In this document: one piece after another, positions 8,447 through 19,174 of the stretch | Layout of the letters: every line of letters starts with the position of its first letter | Position numbering within the stretch: the first letter of the stretch is position 1 | Origin: Beijerinckiaceae bacterium | GTDB taxonomy: Bacteria > Pseudomonadota > Alphaproteobacteria > Rhizobiales > Beijerinckiaceae | Assembly: GCA_947475995.1 (NCBI GenBank) | Contig: CANJNI010000003.1 | Coordinates: 62,001 to 126,000, forward strand | Direction of reading: 5' to 3' | DNA: 64,000 bases | The notes under the pieces: model-generated | Told to the model about the DNA's origin: nothing | Seen by the model: only the letters and a program-made list of their open reading frames with translations | Databases searched by the model: none | Translations under genes and position numbers: made by a program

Positions 8447-9034
8447 TCAGAGGTATTTCGCAAGTTCTTTGGCGGCTTCCTCGGGCGGGCGCTGCAGGTT
8501 GAACCCGTTCACAAAGCGGCCCTTCGAATCCATCAGATAGACGAGCGCGCTATGGTCCATGGTGTAATCGCCGCTCGCGCCAGGCACTTTTCGCGAATAG
8601 ACCCGGTAGGCTTTCTTCATGCTTTCTGTCGCGGCTTCATCGCCGGACAGACCGAGAATGCGCGGATCGAAGCTCGCCAGATATTCCTTCATCATCGCGG
8701 GCGTGTCGCGCTCGGGATCGACGGTGACGAAAATGCCCTGCACCTTCTTGTCCTTGCCGAGCTTGCCGAAAACTTCGGACACTTCAAACAAGGTCGTGGG
8801 ACACACGTCGGGGCAATGCGTGTAGCCGAAGAAGATGAGCGTCGGCTTTCCCAGCAATTCCTTCTCGGTGACGACGCGGCCGTTCTGGTCGATCAGCTTG
8901 AAAGGCCCCCCGATGGTCGAGGGCGGCGGCGCATTGCGGTCGCCGTAAGTCACCCAGAGCGTCGCCATCAGAAGTCCGAAGCCCAGCACGAGCGCCGTGA
9001 TCGGCACGAGCAGGCGAAGCGTACGCTGGTTCAT
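8447..9034 (-). CDS. SCO1/SenC/PrrC family copper chaperone
   Basis: A 195-residue thioredoxin-fold protein anchored by one N-terminal helix (residues 5-27). The copper-binding pair is in CPDVCPT (Cys74, Cys78), and the third ligand is His161 in MDHSAL. SCO proteins deliver copper to the CuA centre of cytochrome c oxidase in the periplasm, or act as thiol-disulfide reductases. ATG at 9034 follows GGAAGGA five bases upstream, which is better than the ATG 39 bases further up. A small membrane-protein frame ends 19 bases upstream on the same strand and is probably co-transcribed. No oxidase subunit gene is in the window. Confidence 0.92.
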   Translation of the reverse strand: MNQRTLRLLVPITALVLGFGLLMATLWVTYGDRNAPPPSTIGGPFKLIDQNGRVVTEKELLGKPTLIFFGYTHCPDVCPTTLFEVSEVFGKLGKDKKVQGIFVTVDPERDTPAMMKEYLASFDPRILGLSGDEAATESMKKAYRVYSRKVPGASGDYTMDHSALVYLMDSKGRFVNGFNLQRPPEEAAKELAKYL

Positions 9035-9053
9035 GACGTCCTTCCGGTGAAGC

Positions 9054-9230
9054 TCAGAAACAGGCCGACGCAAAGGCCAGCGCGTCGTAGAAGATCGACG
9101 GGCCGAAGCTCACCCATGTTACGGCGGCGGACACGAACATCAGCCCGAAACCCGCCAGCGCGATGCGCGTCGCGAAGCGCCCGTCGTGCGCGGGCAGATC
9201 GTCAGTCTGGTGGGTCGGGACGGATTGCAT
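9054..9230 (-). CDS. Small single-pass membrane protein upstream of the SCO gene
   Basis: A 58-codon frame (61 codons from a second ATG at 9239) has a polar N-terminus with several histidines and aspartates (THQTDDLPAHDGR), one transmembrane helix (RIALAGFGLMFVSAAVTWV) and a short hydrophobic tail. It ends 19 bases before the SCO start codon on the same strand. This spacing and the membrane topology suggest a small accessory protein of copper or oxidase assembly, but this is inference. The same frame stays open far upstream across the divergent ada-like gene; that part is a shadow. Confidence 0.55.
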   Translation of the reverse strand: MQSVPTHQTDDLPAHDGRFATRIALAGFGLMFVSAAVTWVSFGPSIFYDALAFASACF

Positions 9231-9347
9231 GGCTATCATATAAACGTTCCGGCCGCCCATTGCACCTGCGCGGGCTGTCGCGGTTTTCGGGTGGCGCGCG
9301 GCGCGCCTTTCCAGCATGTTCGGGCGAGAGTTTGGCCGGAGGCCATC

Positions 9348-10232
9348 ATGCTGGAACGCGCAGACATCGTGGAACTTGAAACGCCCGCAGGGGACGATTA
9401 CGCCCGCGTCCGGCAGGCCATCGAGTTCATCTCGCGGAACTGGAAGGAGCAGCCTTCGCTGGAGGAGATCGCGGTCGCGGTCGGGCTCGCGCCGCAGCAG
9501 CTTCATACCCTGTTTCGCCGCTGGGCTGGGCTGACGCCGAAAGCCTTCCTGCAAGCCGTTACGCTCGACCATGCGAAATCGCTCTTGCGCAATTCGGTCT
9601 CGCTGCTCGACGCCGCCTATGAGGTCGGCCTGTCGGGACCGGGGCGGTTGCACGATCTTTTCGTCACCCATGAGGCGATGACGCCGGGCGATTTCAAGAA
9701 TCGCGGCGCGGGCGTCACCTTCACCTATGGGTTTCATCCCTCGCCGTTCGGCGAGGCCATCGTGGTCTCGACGCCGCGCGGGCTTGCGGGGCTGGGCTTC
9801 GTGGACGACGGCGACCGCGACGGCGCCTTGCAGGACATGGTGGTTCGGTGGCCGGGCGCGGCCTATGTGCGCGACGATTCCGCCACAGCCGCGCTGGCCA
9901 AGCGCGCCTTCGATCCGGCGGAATGGCGGCAGGACAGACCGTTGAGGGTCGTCCTGATCGGCAGCGATTTCGAGGTGCGCGTCTGGCAGACGCTGCTGCG
10001 CATTCCGCTCGGCCGCGCGACCACTTACTCAAGCCTCGCCGAAAGCATCGGCAAGCCGAAGGCGGCGCGGGCGGTCGGAGCGGCGGTGGGCCGCAACCCG
10101 ATTTCTTTCGTGGTGCCGTGTCACCGGGTGATCGGGCGCAGCGGCGCGCTCACCGGCTACCACTGGGGCCTCACCCGCAAGCAGGCGATCATCGGCTGGG
10201 AAGCGGGACGGATCGGCGCGGGCGAAAGCTGA
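9348..10232 (+). CDS. AraC-type regulator fused to O6-methylguanine-DNA methyltransferase (Ada-like)
   Basis: A 294-residue fusion. Residues 15-115 are an AraC helix-turn-helix pair (IEFISRNWKEQPSLEEIAVAV, followed by HDLFVTHEAMTPGDFK). Residues 120-290 are the alkyl-transferase domain with the acceptor cysteine in VPCHRV (Cys258) and the VLIGSDFEVRVWQTLLRIP helix. The protein repairs O6-alkylguanine by suicidal methyl transfer. It lacks the N-terminal zinc domain with which E. coli Ada senses methylphosphotriesters. ATG at 9348 follows GGAGG; the frame upstream of it is non-coding. It diverges from the small membrane protein/SCO pair. Confidence 0.92.
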   Translation: MLERADIVELETPAGDDYARVRQAIEFISRNWKEQPSLEEIAVAVGLAPQQLHTLFRRWAGLTPKAFLQAVTLDHAKSLLRNSVSLLDAAYEVGLSGPGRLHDLFVTHEAMTPGDFKNRGAGVTFTYGFHPSPFGEAIVVSTPRGLAGLGFVDDGDRDGALQDMVVRWPGAAYVRDDSATAALAKRAFDPAEWRQDRPLRVVLIGSDFEVRVWQTLLRIPLGRATTYSSLAESIGKPKAARAVGAAVGRNPISFVVPCHRVIGRSGALTGYHWGLTRKQAIIGWEAGRIGAGES

Positions 10233-10247
10233 CCCGCGCCGCGCCGC

Positions 10248-11279
10248 CTATTCCTGCAAAAGCTCGATGGAACGCTTCACGGCGGCGGGCGAGGCCGCAT
10301 AGGCCTTTGTCAGCAGATCATGAACCGCTTCGCCGGATGTGTACTGCACCTCGATGCCGGACTTTTCCGCATCGCGCAGATAATCGGGATCGGCGAGCGT
10401 CTTTGCGAAGGCCTCGCGCAGCGCTTTGACGCGGTCGGCCGGAACGTCGGGCGGGGCGAAGAAAGGCCGGCCCATTTCCTGCGGCGCGAGCAGCAGTTCG
10501 ATGATCTGCCGATCGTCGGAGTTTTTGGCGATCTCCTGAATGAGCGGCACATCAGGCAGGTCGGGATGCTTTTCCATCGCCATCTGGAAGAGCACGTTGA
10601 CCTTCTTGTCGGCCAGCCATTCGGCCTTGCGCAGTTTCAGGAAGGTCCAGCCCAGCCCGCAGAATCCGTTTAGTTCGCCGCGCTCGATGGCGAGCAGAAT
10701 GTCGGTGCTGATCGGATAGCCGGTCACCAGCTTGAACTTCGTGCCCATGAGCCTGTTGAGCGTTTTCGGCATCGCGATGGCGAGCGTATCTGCGCCCGTG
10801 CCTCCGACGATGAAATCATGGACAAACACGTCCTCCATCTTCTTCACCGGCGAGGTGTGCCAGGAGATGCAAGTGGAGTTTTCCACGTTGGCGTTGCCGA
10901 TCCAGTTGAACTTCAGCGGATCGAAGGCGGCGTTCTTGTTGCCGCGCTGGGGTTCGAAAGCCGCTGTGCGGCTGGTGATGGCGAATTCGGTTCCATCGCG
11001 CGGCGAGCGCTGCTGGATGTAATTGGCGACCGTCAGACCGCCCGCCCCCGGCATGTGTTGCGCGACGAAATTCGGACTGCCCGGCAGGTGACGGCTCATG
11101 TAGCGCGCGAGAATTTCGGCATAGAAGGCCGAACTTCCGCCCGGCCCGAAGCCGATCAGGACCCGCACCGTCTTGCCGCGATAAAAATCGGCGACGCCGG
11201 TCTGGGCGATGGCCGGCGCTGCAGCCAGCGACAATGAAATGCATGCGAAGCGCGCGAGCTTCGCGAAAGCTCCCAACAT
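10248..11279 (-). CDS. Tripartite tricarboxylate transporter-type (Bug/TctC) binding protein
   Basis: A 343-residue secreted protein with a clear signal peptide (residues 1-25, ending PAIAQ). The Bug/TctC hallmarks are VRVLIGFGPGGSSAFYAEILARYMSRHLPG near residues 38-67 and the MPGAGGLTVANYIQQ loop near 75-90, which form the ligand pocket. Such proteins bind carboxylates in the periplasm and usually feed a TctAB permease, but no tctA or tctB gene is adjacent; the only pair lies 46 kb away with its own tctC. It is convergent with the AraC-MGMT gene. The ligand is unknown. Confidence 0.88.
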   Translation of the reverse strand: MLGAFAKLARFACISLSLAAAPAIAQTGVADFYRGKTVRVLIGFGPGGSSAFYAEILARYMSRHLPGSPNFVAQHMPGAGGLTVANYIQQRSPRDGTEFAITSRTAAFEPQRGNKNAAFDPLKFNWIGNANVENSTCISWHTSPVKKMEDVFVHDFIVGGTGADTLAIAMPKTLNRLMGTKFKLVTGYPISTDILLAIERGELNGFCGLGWTFLKLRKAEWLADKKVNVLFQMAMEKHPDLPDVPLIQEIAKNSDDRQIIELLLAPQEMGRPFFAPPDVPADRVKALREAFAKTLADPDYLRDAEKSGIEVQYTSGEAVHDLLTKAYAASPAAVKRSIELLQE

Positions 11280-11376
11280 TGAAGTTCCTCCCTGCGCCGA
11301 ATGCTTTTTGTGATTTCGACGTCAGGCGGAAACTGCACCGGGGAGGCCCGGATGGCAAGCTTCGAGGCTGTCGCGC

Positions 11377-12288
11377 CTATCGAAGGCCCGGCGGCGGAGC
11401 AATCGCGCCGGTGGGCGTCGGATCTTTCGGCGCGGCGGGCTTGCGGGGCGCGGCTGGCTTCTTCCTGGGCGGCGCTTCTTCCTTGGCGTTGGGATAGAGC
11501 TGCGCCCGCAGGGCGACCGCGCGCGCCTCGGTGATGCGAGCGGCGCAATAGCCAAAGACATCCTCGCGCGCATAGTCCCGGCACATTTCCTCGCGCCTCG
11601 AGGAAAAGGCGGCCTGTTCGGCCGCAATGGCCCTGACCTTCTGCTTGTCGGTCGTCACATTGAGCAGGGCCCGGAAATAAGTGCGGGCAGTGTTGTCTGC
11701 GGCCGCGCGGGCCTTCTCGATGTTCTTGGCTTCATCCGCCTTGAAGGACGACGGAGGCGGCCCCCAGATCCCGGTCGGGGAGGCGTTGCAGTCGGCTTCC
11801 TTGAATGTGCAGACGCCGCCCGGCGCCTGGACCTGCACGGCGCCTTCCAGAACATCGATCACGATGGGGCACGCCTCGATGGAGGCTTCATAGCGCGACA
11901 GCCCCTCGTGCTTGCCGACCGGCTTCAGGGTGAAAGGCCCGCCCGACACATCGACGCGGCAAATGTCGGCAGGGCGCGAGATCTGCCGCCCCGGCAAGGT
12001 CAGTCGGGTGATCTGCAGGTCCTTGCCCTGCAGTTCGAAGCTTACGAGACCGGTCGAACCGTTGCGGCGCAGTTCCTTGCGGGTGATGCTTTCCTCGCCC
12101 GGCGTCTTCACCGGCGGGGGAGCAGCCGGCTTGGCGGGGCCGCCGGTGGTGGGCGTGTCCGGCGCCCCCACAGGGGCGGAAGGGACAGCGCCGGGCAGCA
12201 TGAGTTGCGCCTGCGCCGGAGCGACCAGCGCAGTCCAGACGGCCATTCCGGCCGCCCCGAGGGTCAATATGGTCTTGCGCGAATGCAC
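11377..12288 (-). CDS. Exported proline-rich protein of unknown function
   Basis: A 303-residue protein with an N-terminal signal peptide (residues 1-28, ending PAQA-Q). A Pro/Ala-rich linker (about 30-62) is followed by a compact domain with paired cysteines ([30 protein letters not shown]), suggesting disulfides in the periplasm. An alpha-helical region rich in Ala, Arg and Glu then contains two more cysteines ([14 protein letters not shown]). The last 30 residues are a Lys/Pro/Ala repeat. I recognise no enzyme family. It is transcribed away from dnaK, and its promoter must lie in the 343-base gap shared with the dnaK heat-shock promoter. Confidence 0.75.
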   Translation of the reverse strand: MHSRKTILTLGAAGMAVWTALVAPAQAQLMLPGAVPSAPVGAPDTPTTGGPAKPAAPPPVKTPGEESITRKELRRNGSTGLVSFELQGKDLQITRLTLPGRQISRPADICRVDVSGGPFTLKPVGKHEGLSRYEASIEACPIVIDVLEGAVQVQAPGGVCTFKEADCNASPTGIWGPPPSSFKADEAKNIEKARAAADNTARTYFRALLNVTTDKQKVRAIAAEQAAFSSRREEMCRDYAREDVFGYCAARITEARAVALRAQLYPNAKEEAPPRKKPAAPRKPAAPKDPTPTGAIAPPPGLR

Positions 12289-12449
12289 GTTCCCGGCGTC
12301 CCGCCCATGTCTTCAGCATGCAGATTACATGAGGACTGCACAGCCGTCAGGTCAAAAGCCGATGATCGGCTCCAATTGCGCTGCGGTGCGGCCTTTGGGA
12401 CACGTCGGGAGCGCCAGAGGCCGGCTCGGCCCGACCGCAAAGCCCACGC

Positions 12450-12481
12450 TGCTTGCGCCCAGAAAATCCGACTCCTATATA
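12450..12481 (+). promoter_or_regulatory. RpoH (sigma32) heat-shock promoter of dnaK
   Basis: CTTG at 12450-12453 and CCTATATACG at 12472-12481 are separated by 18 bases. This matches every fixed position of the alphaproteobacterial heat-shock consensus CTTG, 17-18 bases, CYTATNTNNG. Transcription would begin near 12488, giving a leader of about 145 bases before the dnaK start. The rest of the 343-base gap holds no gene. Confidence 0.75.
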
Positions 12482-12631
12482 CGCGCCACTCTTGCGGAAT
12501 TCCGCCCCCATACCAATCTCAGCAGCATCGGAGACCGGGCCGGGGGGAACGGTCGAAAGACCCTCCCTTTTGGCCCAATGACCGGATCGCTTCGGGGTCC
12601 GGCGGTCTTGCGTAACGTAAAGGAAAAAACC

Positions 12632-14548
<1,917 letters not shown>

Positions 14549-14590
14549 GCGGCTTGCCCTCGGGTGCGCCGACGAACTGAAAGGACTCGC

Positions 14591-14614
14591 GGACTCGGCC
14601 TCACGGCCGGGTCC
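14591..14614 (+). terminator. Possible weak terminator after dnaK
   Basis: GGACTCGGCC, a TCAC loop and GGCCGGGTCC form a ten-pair stem with one G-T pair. The following T tract is short (GTTTC), so termination may be partial and allow read-through into dnaJ. Confidence 0.45.
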
Positions 14615-14781
14615 GTTTCAGGTTCGAAAGGCTTTCCGGACCGTATGGTTATCCAGTTCTTAATCTGCAAAAGGTATCAGGGCAGCGCGGTCAGAGATGA
14701 TTGACCGTCGATTACCTATCCCCCGGAAAACGCCGAAAGGCGGCCGGGCATGGCGGCGCGAGCCGGGAGACAGCGTCTGAC

Positions 14782-15912
14782 ATGGCCAAACGCGATTACT
14801 ACGAGATCCTTGGTGTGACGAGGACGGCCACCGAGGTCAAACTCAAGGCGGCCTTCCGCAAGTCCGCCATGCAGCACCATCCCGACAAGAATCCCGGCGA
14901 CAAGGACGCCGAGGCCAAGTTCAAGGAACTCAACGAAGCTTACCAGTGCCTCTCGGACCAGCAGAAGCGCGCCGCCTATGACCGTTTCGGCCACGCCGCC
15001 TTCGAGCAGGGCGGGCCGGGCGGCGGCGGCATGGGGGACGGCTTCGGGTCCTCCATGGCGGATATTTTCGAGGATTTGTTCGGCGACATGATGGGCCGGG
15101 GCGGCCGTCGCTCCGGAGGCCGCGAGCGCGGCAGCGACCTTCGCTACAATCTGGAAATCTCGCTCGACGAGGCATTCGCCGGCAAGACCGCCACCATCAA
15201 GGTGCCGACATCCGCGACCTGCGAGGCCTGCACCGGCACCGGCGCAAAGGCCGGCTCCAAGCCGAAAACCTGCGGCACCTGCAACGGCGCCGGCCGCGTG
15301 CGCGCCCAGCAGGGCTTTTTCGCCATCGAGCGCACGTGCCCGACCTGCCAGGGTCGGGGCGAGATGATCGACAATCCCTGCACGGCCTGCAGCGGGGCCG
15401 GCCGCGTCATGCGCGAGCGCAGCCTGTCGGTGAACATTCCGCCGGGCGTCGAGGACGGAACGCGCATCCGGCTCGCCAACGAGGGCGAGGCCGGTCTGCG
15501 CGGCGGACCTTCGGGCGATCTCTACATTTTCCTGTCGATCAAGCCGCACCAGTTCTTCCAGCGCGACGGAGCGGACCTTTACTGCCGCGTGCCGATCTCG
15601 ATGGTGCAGGCGGCGCTGGGCGGAGAGTTCACGGTTCATGCGCTCGACGGCAGCGAAGCGAAGGTGAAGGTTCCCGAGGGCACCCAATCGGGCAAGCAGT
15701 TCAAGTTGCGCGGCAAGGGCATGCCGGTTTTGCGCTCGCGCGACGTGGGTGACCTCTACATTCAGGCGACCGTCGAGACTCCGCAGAACCTCACGCGCCG
15801 CCAGCGCGAGCTGCTGCAGGAATTCGAAGCCGAATCTTCCTCGAAGACACACCCTGAATCTTCAGGCTTTTTCGCCCGCATGAAGGATTTCTTCGACAAC
15901 CTGAGTTCATGA
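14782..15912 (+). CDS. dnaJ: Chaperone protein DnaJ (Hsp40)
   Basis: A 376-residue type I Hsp40. The J domain (residues 1-70) has the HPD motif in [12 protein letters not shown] Gly/Phe-rich linker ([13 protein letters not shown]) follows, then a zinc domain with four CxxCxGxG-type repeats starting at [24 protein letters not shown] and CTACSGAG. The C-terminal substrate-binding domain contains [15 protein letters not shown]. It stimulates DnaK ATPase and hands over substrates. ATG at 14782 starts [12 protein letters not shown]; the longer open frame from 14701 is leader. No second heat-shock promoter was seen between dnaK and dnaJ, so read-through from dnaK is likely. Confidence 0.98.
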   Translation: MAKRDYYEILGVTRTATEVKLKAAFRKSAMQHHPDKNPGDKDAEAKFKELNEAYQCLSDQQKRAAYDRFGHAAFEQGGPGGGGMGDGFGSSMADIFEDLFGDMMGRGGRRSGGRERGSDLRYNLEISLDEAFAGKTATIKVPTSATCEACTGTGAKAGSKPKTCGTCNGAGRVRAQQGFFAIERTCPTCQGRGEMIDNPCTACSGAGRVMRERSLSVNIPPGVEDGTRIRLANEGEAGLRGGPSGDLYIFLSIKPHQFFQRDGADLYCRVPISMVQAALGGEFTVHALDGSEAKVKVPEGTQSGKQFKLRGKGMPVLRSRDVGDLYIQATVETPQNLTRRQRELLQEFEAESSSKTHPESSGFFARMKDFFDNLSS

Positions 15913-16015
15913 AACCGGACGCTGCTTAACCGGGTCATAGTCGGGGTGTGACAATTTCTTGACGGTGCGGCAAAATTGAGCAAGCAATGGCTCAGGTGAT
16001 CGTGAGGATCCGGGT

Positions 16016-16891
16016 TTGCGTTCTCAAAAAAATCAAGATTTGCGGGGGCATGGCGCTCGGGTTCTCGGCAAGTTCGCCGATGAGGCCAAATTTTTCAAAG
16101 CATGGGTCGAAAAGCCCGGCCTGACGGGCGCGGTTTCTCCCTCGGGGCGTTTCCTCGCCCGCATGATGGCTCGTTATGTCGATCCTGCCGCCCGCGGCCC
16201 GGTGGTGGAACTGGGACCCGGGACCGGCCCGGTCACGCAGGCGCTGATCCAGCGCGGCGTCGCGCCGGAGCGGCTTGTGCTGGTCGAGTATGATCCCGAT
16301 TTCTGCAAGCTGCTCGCCCGCCGCTTTCCGCGTGCGCTCGTCATCGAGGGCGACGCCTACGACCTGCCGGGCACGCTGGCCGGCATGTTGAGCGAACCAG
16401 CCGCCGCCATCGTCTCCAGCCTGCCGCTACTGAACAAGCCGGAAGACGAGCGGGTGCGCCTGCTGCGCGACGCCTTCGGGATGATGCAGCCGGGCGGACG
16501 CTTCGTGCAGTTCACCTACGGGATGATTTCGCCCATTCCGCGCAAGCACAAGGGCGAGACTTTGCACTTCATTGCTGACGGCTCGCCCGCCGTCTGGCTG
16601 AACCTGCCCCCTGCCCGCGTCTTTTCCTATCAGGCCGCCACCGAGGCGGACGTCAAGAAGCTGAAGCCCGCAGATGTCTTCATCGGCAAGCTGCGCGAAA
16701 GCGCCGGGCGGGTGAAGGAAGAATTCCGCGAGCGCACGGACCGGATGCAGTCCGAAATCCGGCTCGCGACCGCAAAGGCCAAGCAGGACCTGCGCGCCCG
16801 CCGCCGCAAGGCGCATAACGACAACAAGTCGATCCCGCCGCTGGAACTGCTGCGCAAGATTGGCGAGGCGCGCCGCAACCCCAAACGCTAG
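16016..16891 (+). CDS. PmtA-type phospholipid N-methyltransferase with C-terminal extension
   Basis: Residues 20-205 match Rhizobium/Bradyrhizobium PmtA enzymes, which methylate phosphatidylethanolamine toward phosphatidylcholine using SAM. Motifs are [16 protein letters not shown], the SAM-binding [36 protein letters not shown] and SSLPLLNKP, then [13 protein letters not shown]. The roughly 85 residues after the enzyme core form a highly charged, helical extension ([20 protein letters not shown] onward) not usual in the family; it may bind membrane surface or nucleic acid. TTG at 16016 is the likely start after GAGGATCCGGG; no ATG fits. No other lipid gene is adjacent. Confidence 0.8.
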   Translation: MRSQKNQDLRGHGARVLGKFADEAKFFKAWVEKPGLTGAVSPSGRFLARMMARYVDPAARGPVVELGPGTGPVTQALIQRGVAPERLVLVEYDPDFCKLLARRFPRALVIEGDAYDLPGTLAGMLSEPAAAIVSSLPLLNKPEDERVRLLRDAFGMMQPGGRFVQFTYGMISPIPRKHKGETLHFIADGSPAVWLNLPPARVFSYQAATEADVKKLKPADVFIGKLRESAGRVKEEFRERTDRMQSEIRLATAKAKQDLRARRRKAHNDNKSIPPLELLRKIGEARRNPKR

Positions 16892-16916
16892 AGTCGACTC
16901 CGTTGCGTTCGGGGTG

Positions 16917-16944
16917 TTTGGAGAAGGGCGACGCCCTCTCCAAA
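16917..16944 (+). terminator. Hairpin between the pmtA-like gene and pyrF
   Basis: TTTGGAGAAGGGC at 16917-16929 pairs with GCCCTCTCCAAA at 16933-16944 except for one bulged A, with a GAC loop. It has no T tract and ends 14 bases before the pyrF start. It could stop pmtA transcripts or act as a leader structure controlling pyrF. Confidence 0.4.
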
Positions 16945-16958
16945 GACGAGTGATTCGC

Positions 16959-17663
16959 ATGGCCAAGATCGAAGCCCGGGACCGCCTCATCGTCGCGCTG
17001 GACCTGCCCGACGTGAAGGCCGCCGAAGCCATGGTGGAGCGTCTGGGCGACAGCGTCAGCTTCTACAAGATCGGGCTTGAACTCGTTTACGGCGGCGGTC
17101 TGCCGCTGGCGTCGCGGCTGGTGAAATCCGGCAAGCAGGTCTTCCTCGACCTCAAGTTTCACGACATTCCGAACACAGTGGCGCGCGCGACCGCGCAGGT
17201 GGCCGACCTCGGCTGCACCTTCCTGACCGTCCACGCTTTCCCGCAGACCATGAAGGCCGCCCGCGGCGCGCTCGGCGCCTCGCCGCTCAAGCTGCTCGCC
17301 GTAACGGTGATGACGTCCTACGACGACGCCGATCTGAAGGAAGCCGGTTATGCGCTCGGAGCCGCCGACCTTGTCGGGCGGCGCGCGCAGCAGGCGAAAG
17401 ACGCGGGGGTCCACGGCCTCATCCTGTCAGCCGAGGAAGTCGCCTCCATGCGCGCATCGCTTGGTCCCGCCATGCTGCTGGTAACGCCCGGCATCAGGCC
17501 TGCGGGCGGCGATGTCGGCGACCAGAAGCGCGTGATGACTCCGGCCCGCGCGATACAGGCCGGCGCAGACCATCTGGTCATCGGCCGCCCGGTGACGCAA
17601 GCCGCCGACCCCAAGGCGGCTGCGGACGCCATCGTGGCGGAGATTGCGGGCGCGCTCGCGTAA
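16959..17663 (+). CDS. pyrF: Orotidine 5'-phosphate decarboxylase
   Basis: A 234-residue TIM-barrel enzyme catalysing the last step of de novo UMP synthesis, OMP to UMP plus CO2. The catalytic Lys-Asp pair is in [10 protein letters not shown] (Lys66, Asp69). Other marks are [10 protein letters not shown] near the N-terminus, the phosphate loop TPGIRP, and the C-terminal VIGRPVT arginine motif. ATG at 16959 gives [11 protein letters not shown] strong hairpin ends 14 bases upstream. It is followed by dapB after 78 bases; a short shared transcript is possible. Confidence 0.97.
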   Translation: MAKIEARDRLIVALDLPDVKAAEAMVERLGDSVSFYKIGLELVYGGGLPLASRLVKSGKQVFLDLKFHDIPNTVARATAQVADLGCTFLTVHAFPQTMKAARGALGASPLKLLAVTVMTSYDDADLKEAGYALGAADLVGRRAQQAKDAGVHGLILSAEEVASMRASLGPAMLLVTPGIRPAGGDVGDQKRVMTPARAIQAGADHLVIGRPVTQAADPKAAADAIVAEIAGALA

Positions 17664-17741
17664 ACCTGTTTTGCGGCGCAGCGCGGGCTGGTCTATAGAG
17701 CCGCCTTCCATTCCGGCGCGCGCGCCATGCAGGAGAATGTC

Positions 17742-18557
17742 ATGTCGGATATGCGGCTGGTCGTGGCGGGCGCTGCGGGACGCATGGGCCGCATGCTGGT
17801 GCAGGCCGTGAACCAGACTCCCGGCATGGTCCTTGGCGGCGCGCTGGAGCGCAAGGGCTCGAACGCCTGCGGGCAGGACGCGGGCGAACTGGCGGGCGTC
17901 GGCAAGCTCGGCGTCGCCATCACGGATGATCCGCTGGAAGCGCTGGTGAAGGCCGACGGCGTCATCGACTTCACATCGCCCGGCGCGACGACCGACCTCG
18001 CCGCCATCGTCGCGCAGGCGCGCATCGTCCATGTCATCGGCACCACCGGCCTGAGCGCGGACGACCTTGCAAAGATCGACGCTGCGGGTCGTCATGCGAT
18101 CATCGTGCGCTCTGGCAACATGTCGCTGGGCGTCAATCTGCTGGCCGGACTTGTGCGCCGCGCGGCGAAGACGCTCGGGGTCGAGTACGACATCGAAATC
18201 GTCGAGATGCATCACCGCATGAAGGTCGATGCTCCGTCCGGCACAGCGCTCCTGCTCGGGGAAGCCGCCGCCGAGGGCCGCAACATCAAGCTGGCCGATC
18301 ATTCGGCGCGCGGGCGCGACGGCATCACGGGCGCGCGCCGGGAAGGCGACATCGGCTTCGCATCGCTGCGCGGCGGCACGGTGATCGGAGATCATACGGT
18401 GACGTTCGCCGGACCGGCCGAGCGCATTGAGCTGTCGCATCGCGCCGAAGACCGCACGCTGTTTGCGCGCGGCGCCGTGCGGGCGGCGCTGTGGGGCCGC
18501 GGGCGCAAGCCGGGCGTCTATTCCATGGCGGACGTGCTGGGCCTCAACGACGAATGA
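17742..18557 (+). CDS. dapB: 4-hydroxy-tetrahydrodipicolinate reductase
   Basis: A 271-residue enzyme of the lysine/diaminopimelate pathway that reduces the DapA product with NAD(P)H. The nucleotide-binding loop is [17 protein letters not shown] near residues 7-23, and the catalytic histidine region is [16 protein letters not shown] near 160-175. The length is typical. ATG at 17742 follows GGAGA; an ATG five codons earlier (17727) overlaps that ribosome-binding site and is less likely. The stop overlaps the start of the PAP2 gene by four bases (ATGA), so translation is coupled. Confidence 0.97.
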   Translation: MSDMRLVVAGAAGRMGRMLVQAVNQTPGMVLGGALERKGSNACGQDAGELAGVGKLGVAITDDPLEALVKADGVIDFTSPGATTDLAAIVAQARIVHVIGTTGLSADDLAKIDAAGRHAIIVRSGNMSLGVNLLAGLVRRAAKTLGVEYDIEIVEMHHRMKVDAPSGTALLLGEAAAEGRNIKLADHSARGRDGITGARREGDIGFASLRGGTVIGDHTVTFAGPAERIELSHRAEDRTLFARGAVRAALWGRGRKPGVYSMADVLGLNDE

Positions 18558-19174
18558 ATTTCGTCGACACCATACGGTCCTGGCGGCCGTTGTGGCGGAT
18601 CATCACCCTCACGGCTGAACCCACCCTGCTGATCCCGCTGGGGCTGCTGATCTTCGGCTGGCTGTGGCTCTCGTGCTCGCGCCGCACCGCGCTGTGGTTC
18701 GGCGGATTGTGGGTCCTGGGCGCATCGCTGCTCGTCCTCCAGAAGCTTCTTTATTACGCCTTCGGAATTTCGCTCGCCTCGATCCGGCTCTTCTCGATCA
18801 GCGGCCATTCCTACATGGCGTCTTACCTGTACGGCTCGCTGGTGGTGATCCTGTGCGCCTCCTGGCGGCGCGCAAATCGCTACATCGCTTACGCGGGCGT
18901 GCTATTGCTGGTGCTGCTGGTGGGCGTCTCGCGCGTGGCGATGTTCGGTCACCGGATGAGCGAGGCGATCGTCGGGCTGTTGATCGGAACCGCGCTGCTT
19001 TTCGTGTTTCTGCGCAAGGGCTGGCGCCCAGCCCATGCGCGGTTCCCGGCGTGGACGCTGGCGGTTCCGGCGGTGGTGCTGTTCGTCGCACTCTATGGAC
19101 ACGTCTACGAATTCGAGACGATCTTTCGCCGCATCGGGCGCTCGGTGCGGCCCGACGCCATCTTCTACCGGTAA
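18554..19174 (+). CDS. PAP2-like membrane phosphatase family protein
   Basis: A 206-residue protein with about five transmembrane helices. Two PAP2 signature pieces are visible: [12 protein letters not shown] and [20 protein letters not shown], the latter fitting the SRxxxxxHxxxD motif except that Ser replaces the usual final Asp. The first PAP2 motif (KxxxxxxRP) is not obvious. Relatives dephosphorylate lipid phosphates such as undecaprenyl diphosphate or phosphatidic acid at the periplasmic membrane face. Start and stop overlap dapB (four bases) and alkB (one base), so the three genes are one operon. Substrate unknown; activity is uncertain because of the motif changes. Confidence 0.75.
   Translation: MNFVDTIRSWRPLWRIITLTAEPTLLIPLGLLIFGWLWLSCSRRTALWFGGLWVLGASLLVLQKLLYYAFGISLASIRLFSISGHSYMASYLYGSLVVILCASWRRANRYIAYAGVLLLVLLVGVSRVAMFGHRMSEAIVGLLIGTALLFVFLRKGWRPAHARFPAWTLAVPAVVLFVALYGHVYEFETIFRRIGRSVRPDAIFYR

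Noticed and set aside
9240-9737. Upstream part of a 227-codon minus-strand frame ending at 9054
   Set aside because: It is antisense to the AraC-MGMT gene; only the last 58-61 codons form a credible protein.
11912-12631. Open frame extending dnaK upstream by 240 codons
   Set aside because: It contains the heat-shock promoter and is antisense to the exported proline-rich protein gene. The conserved DnaK start [12 protein letters not shown] with its ribosome-binding site is at 12632.
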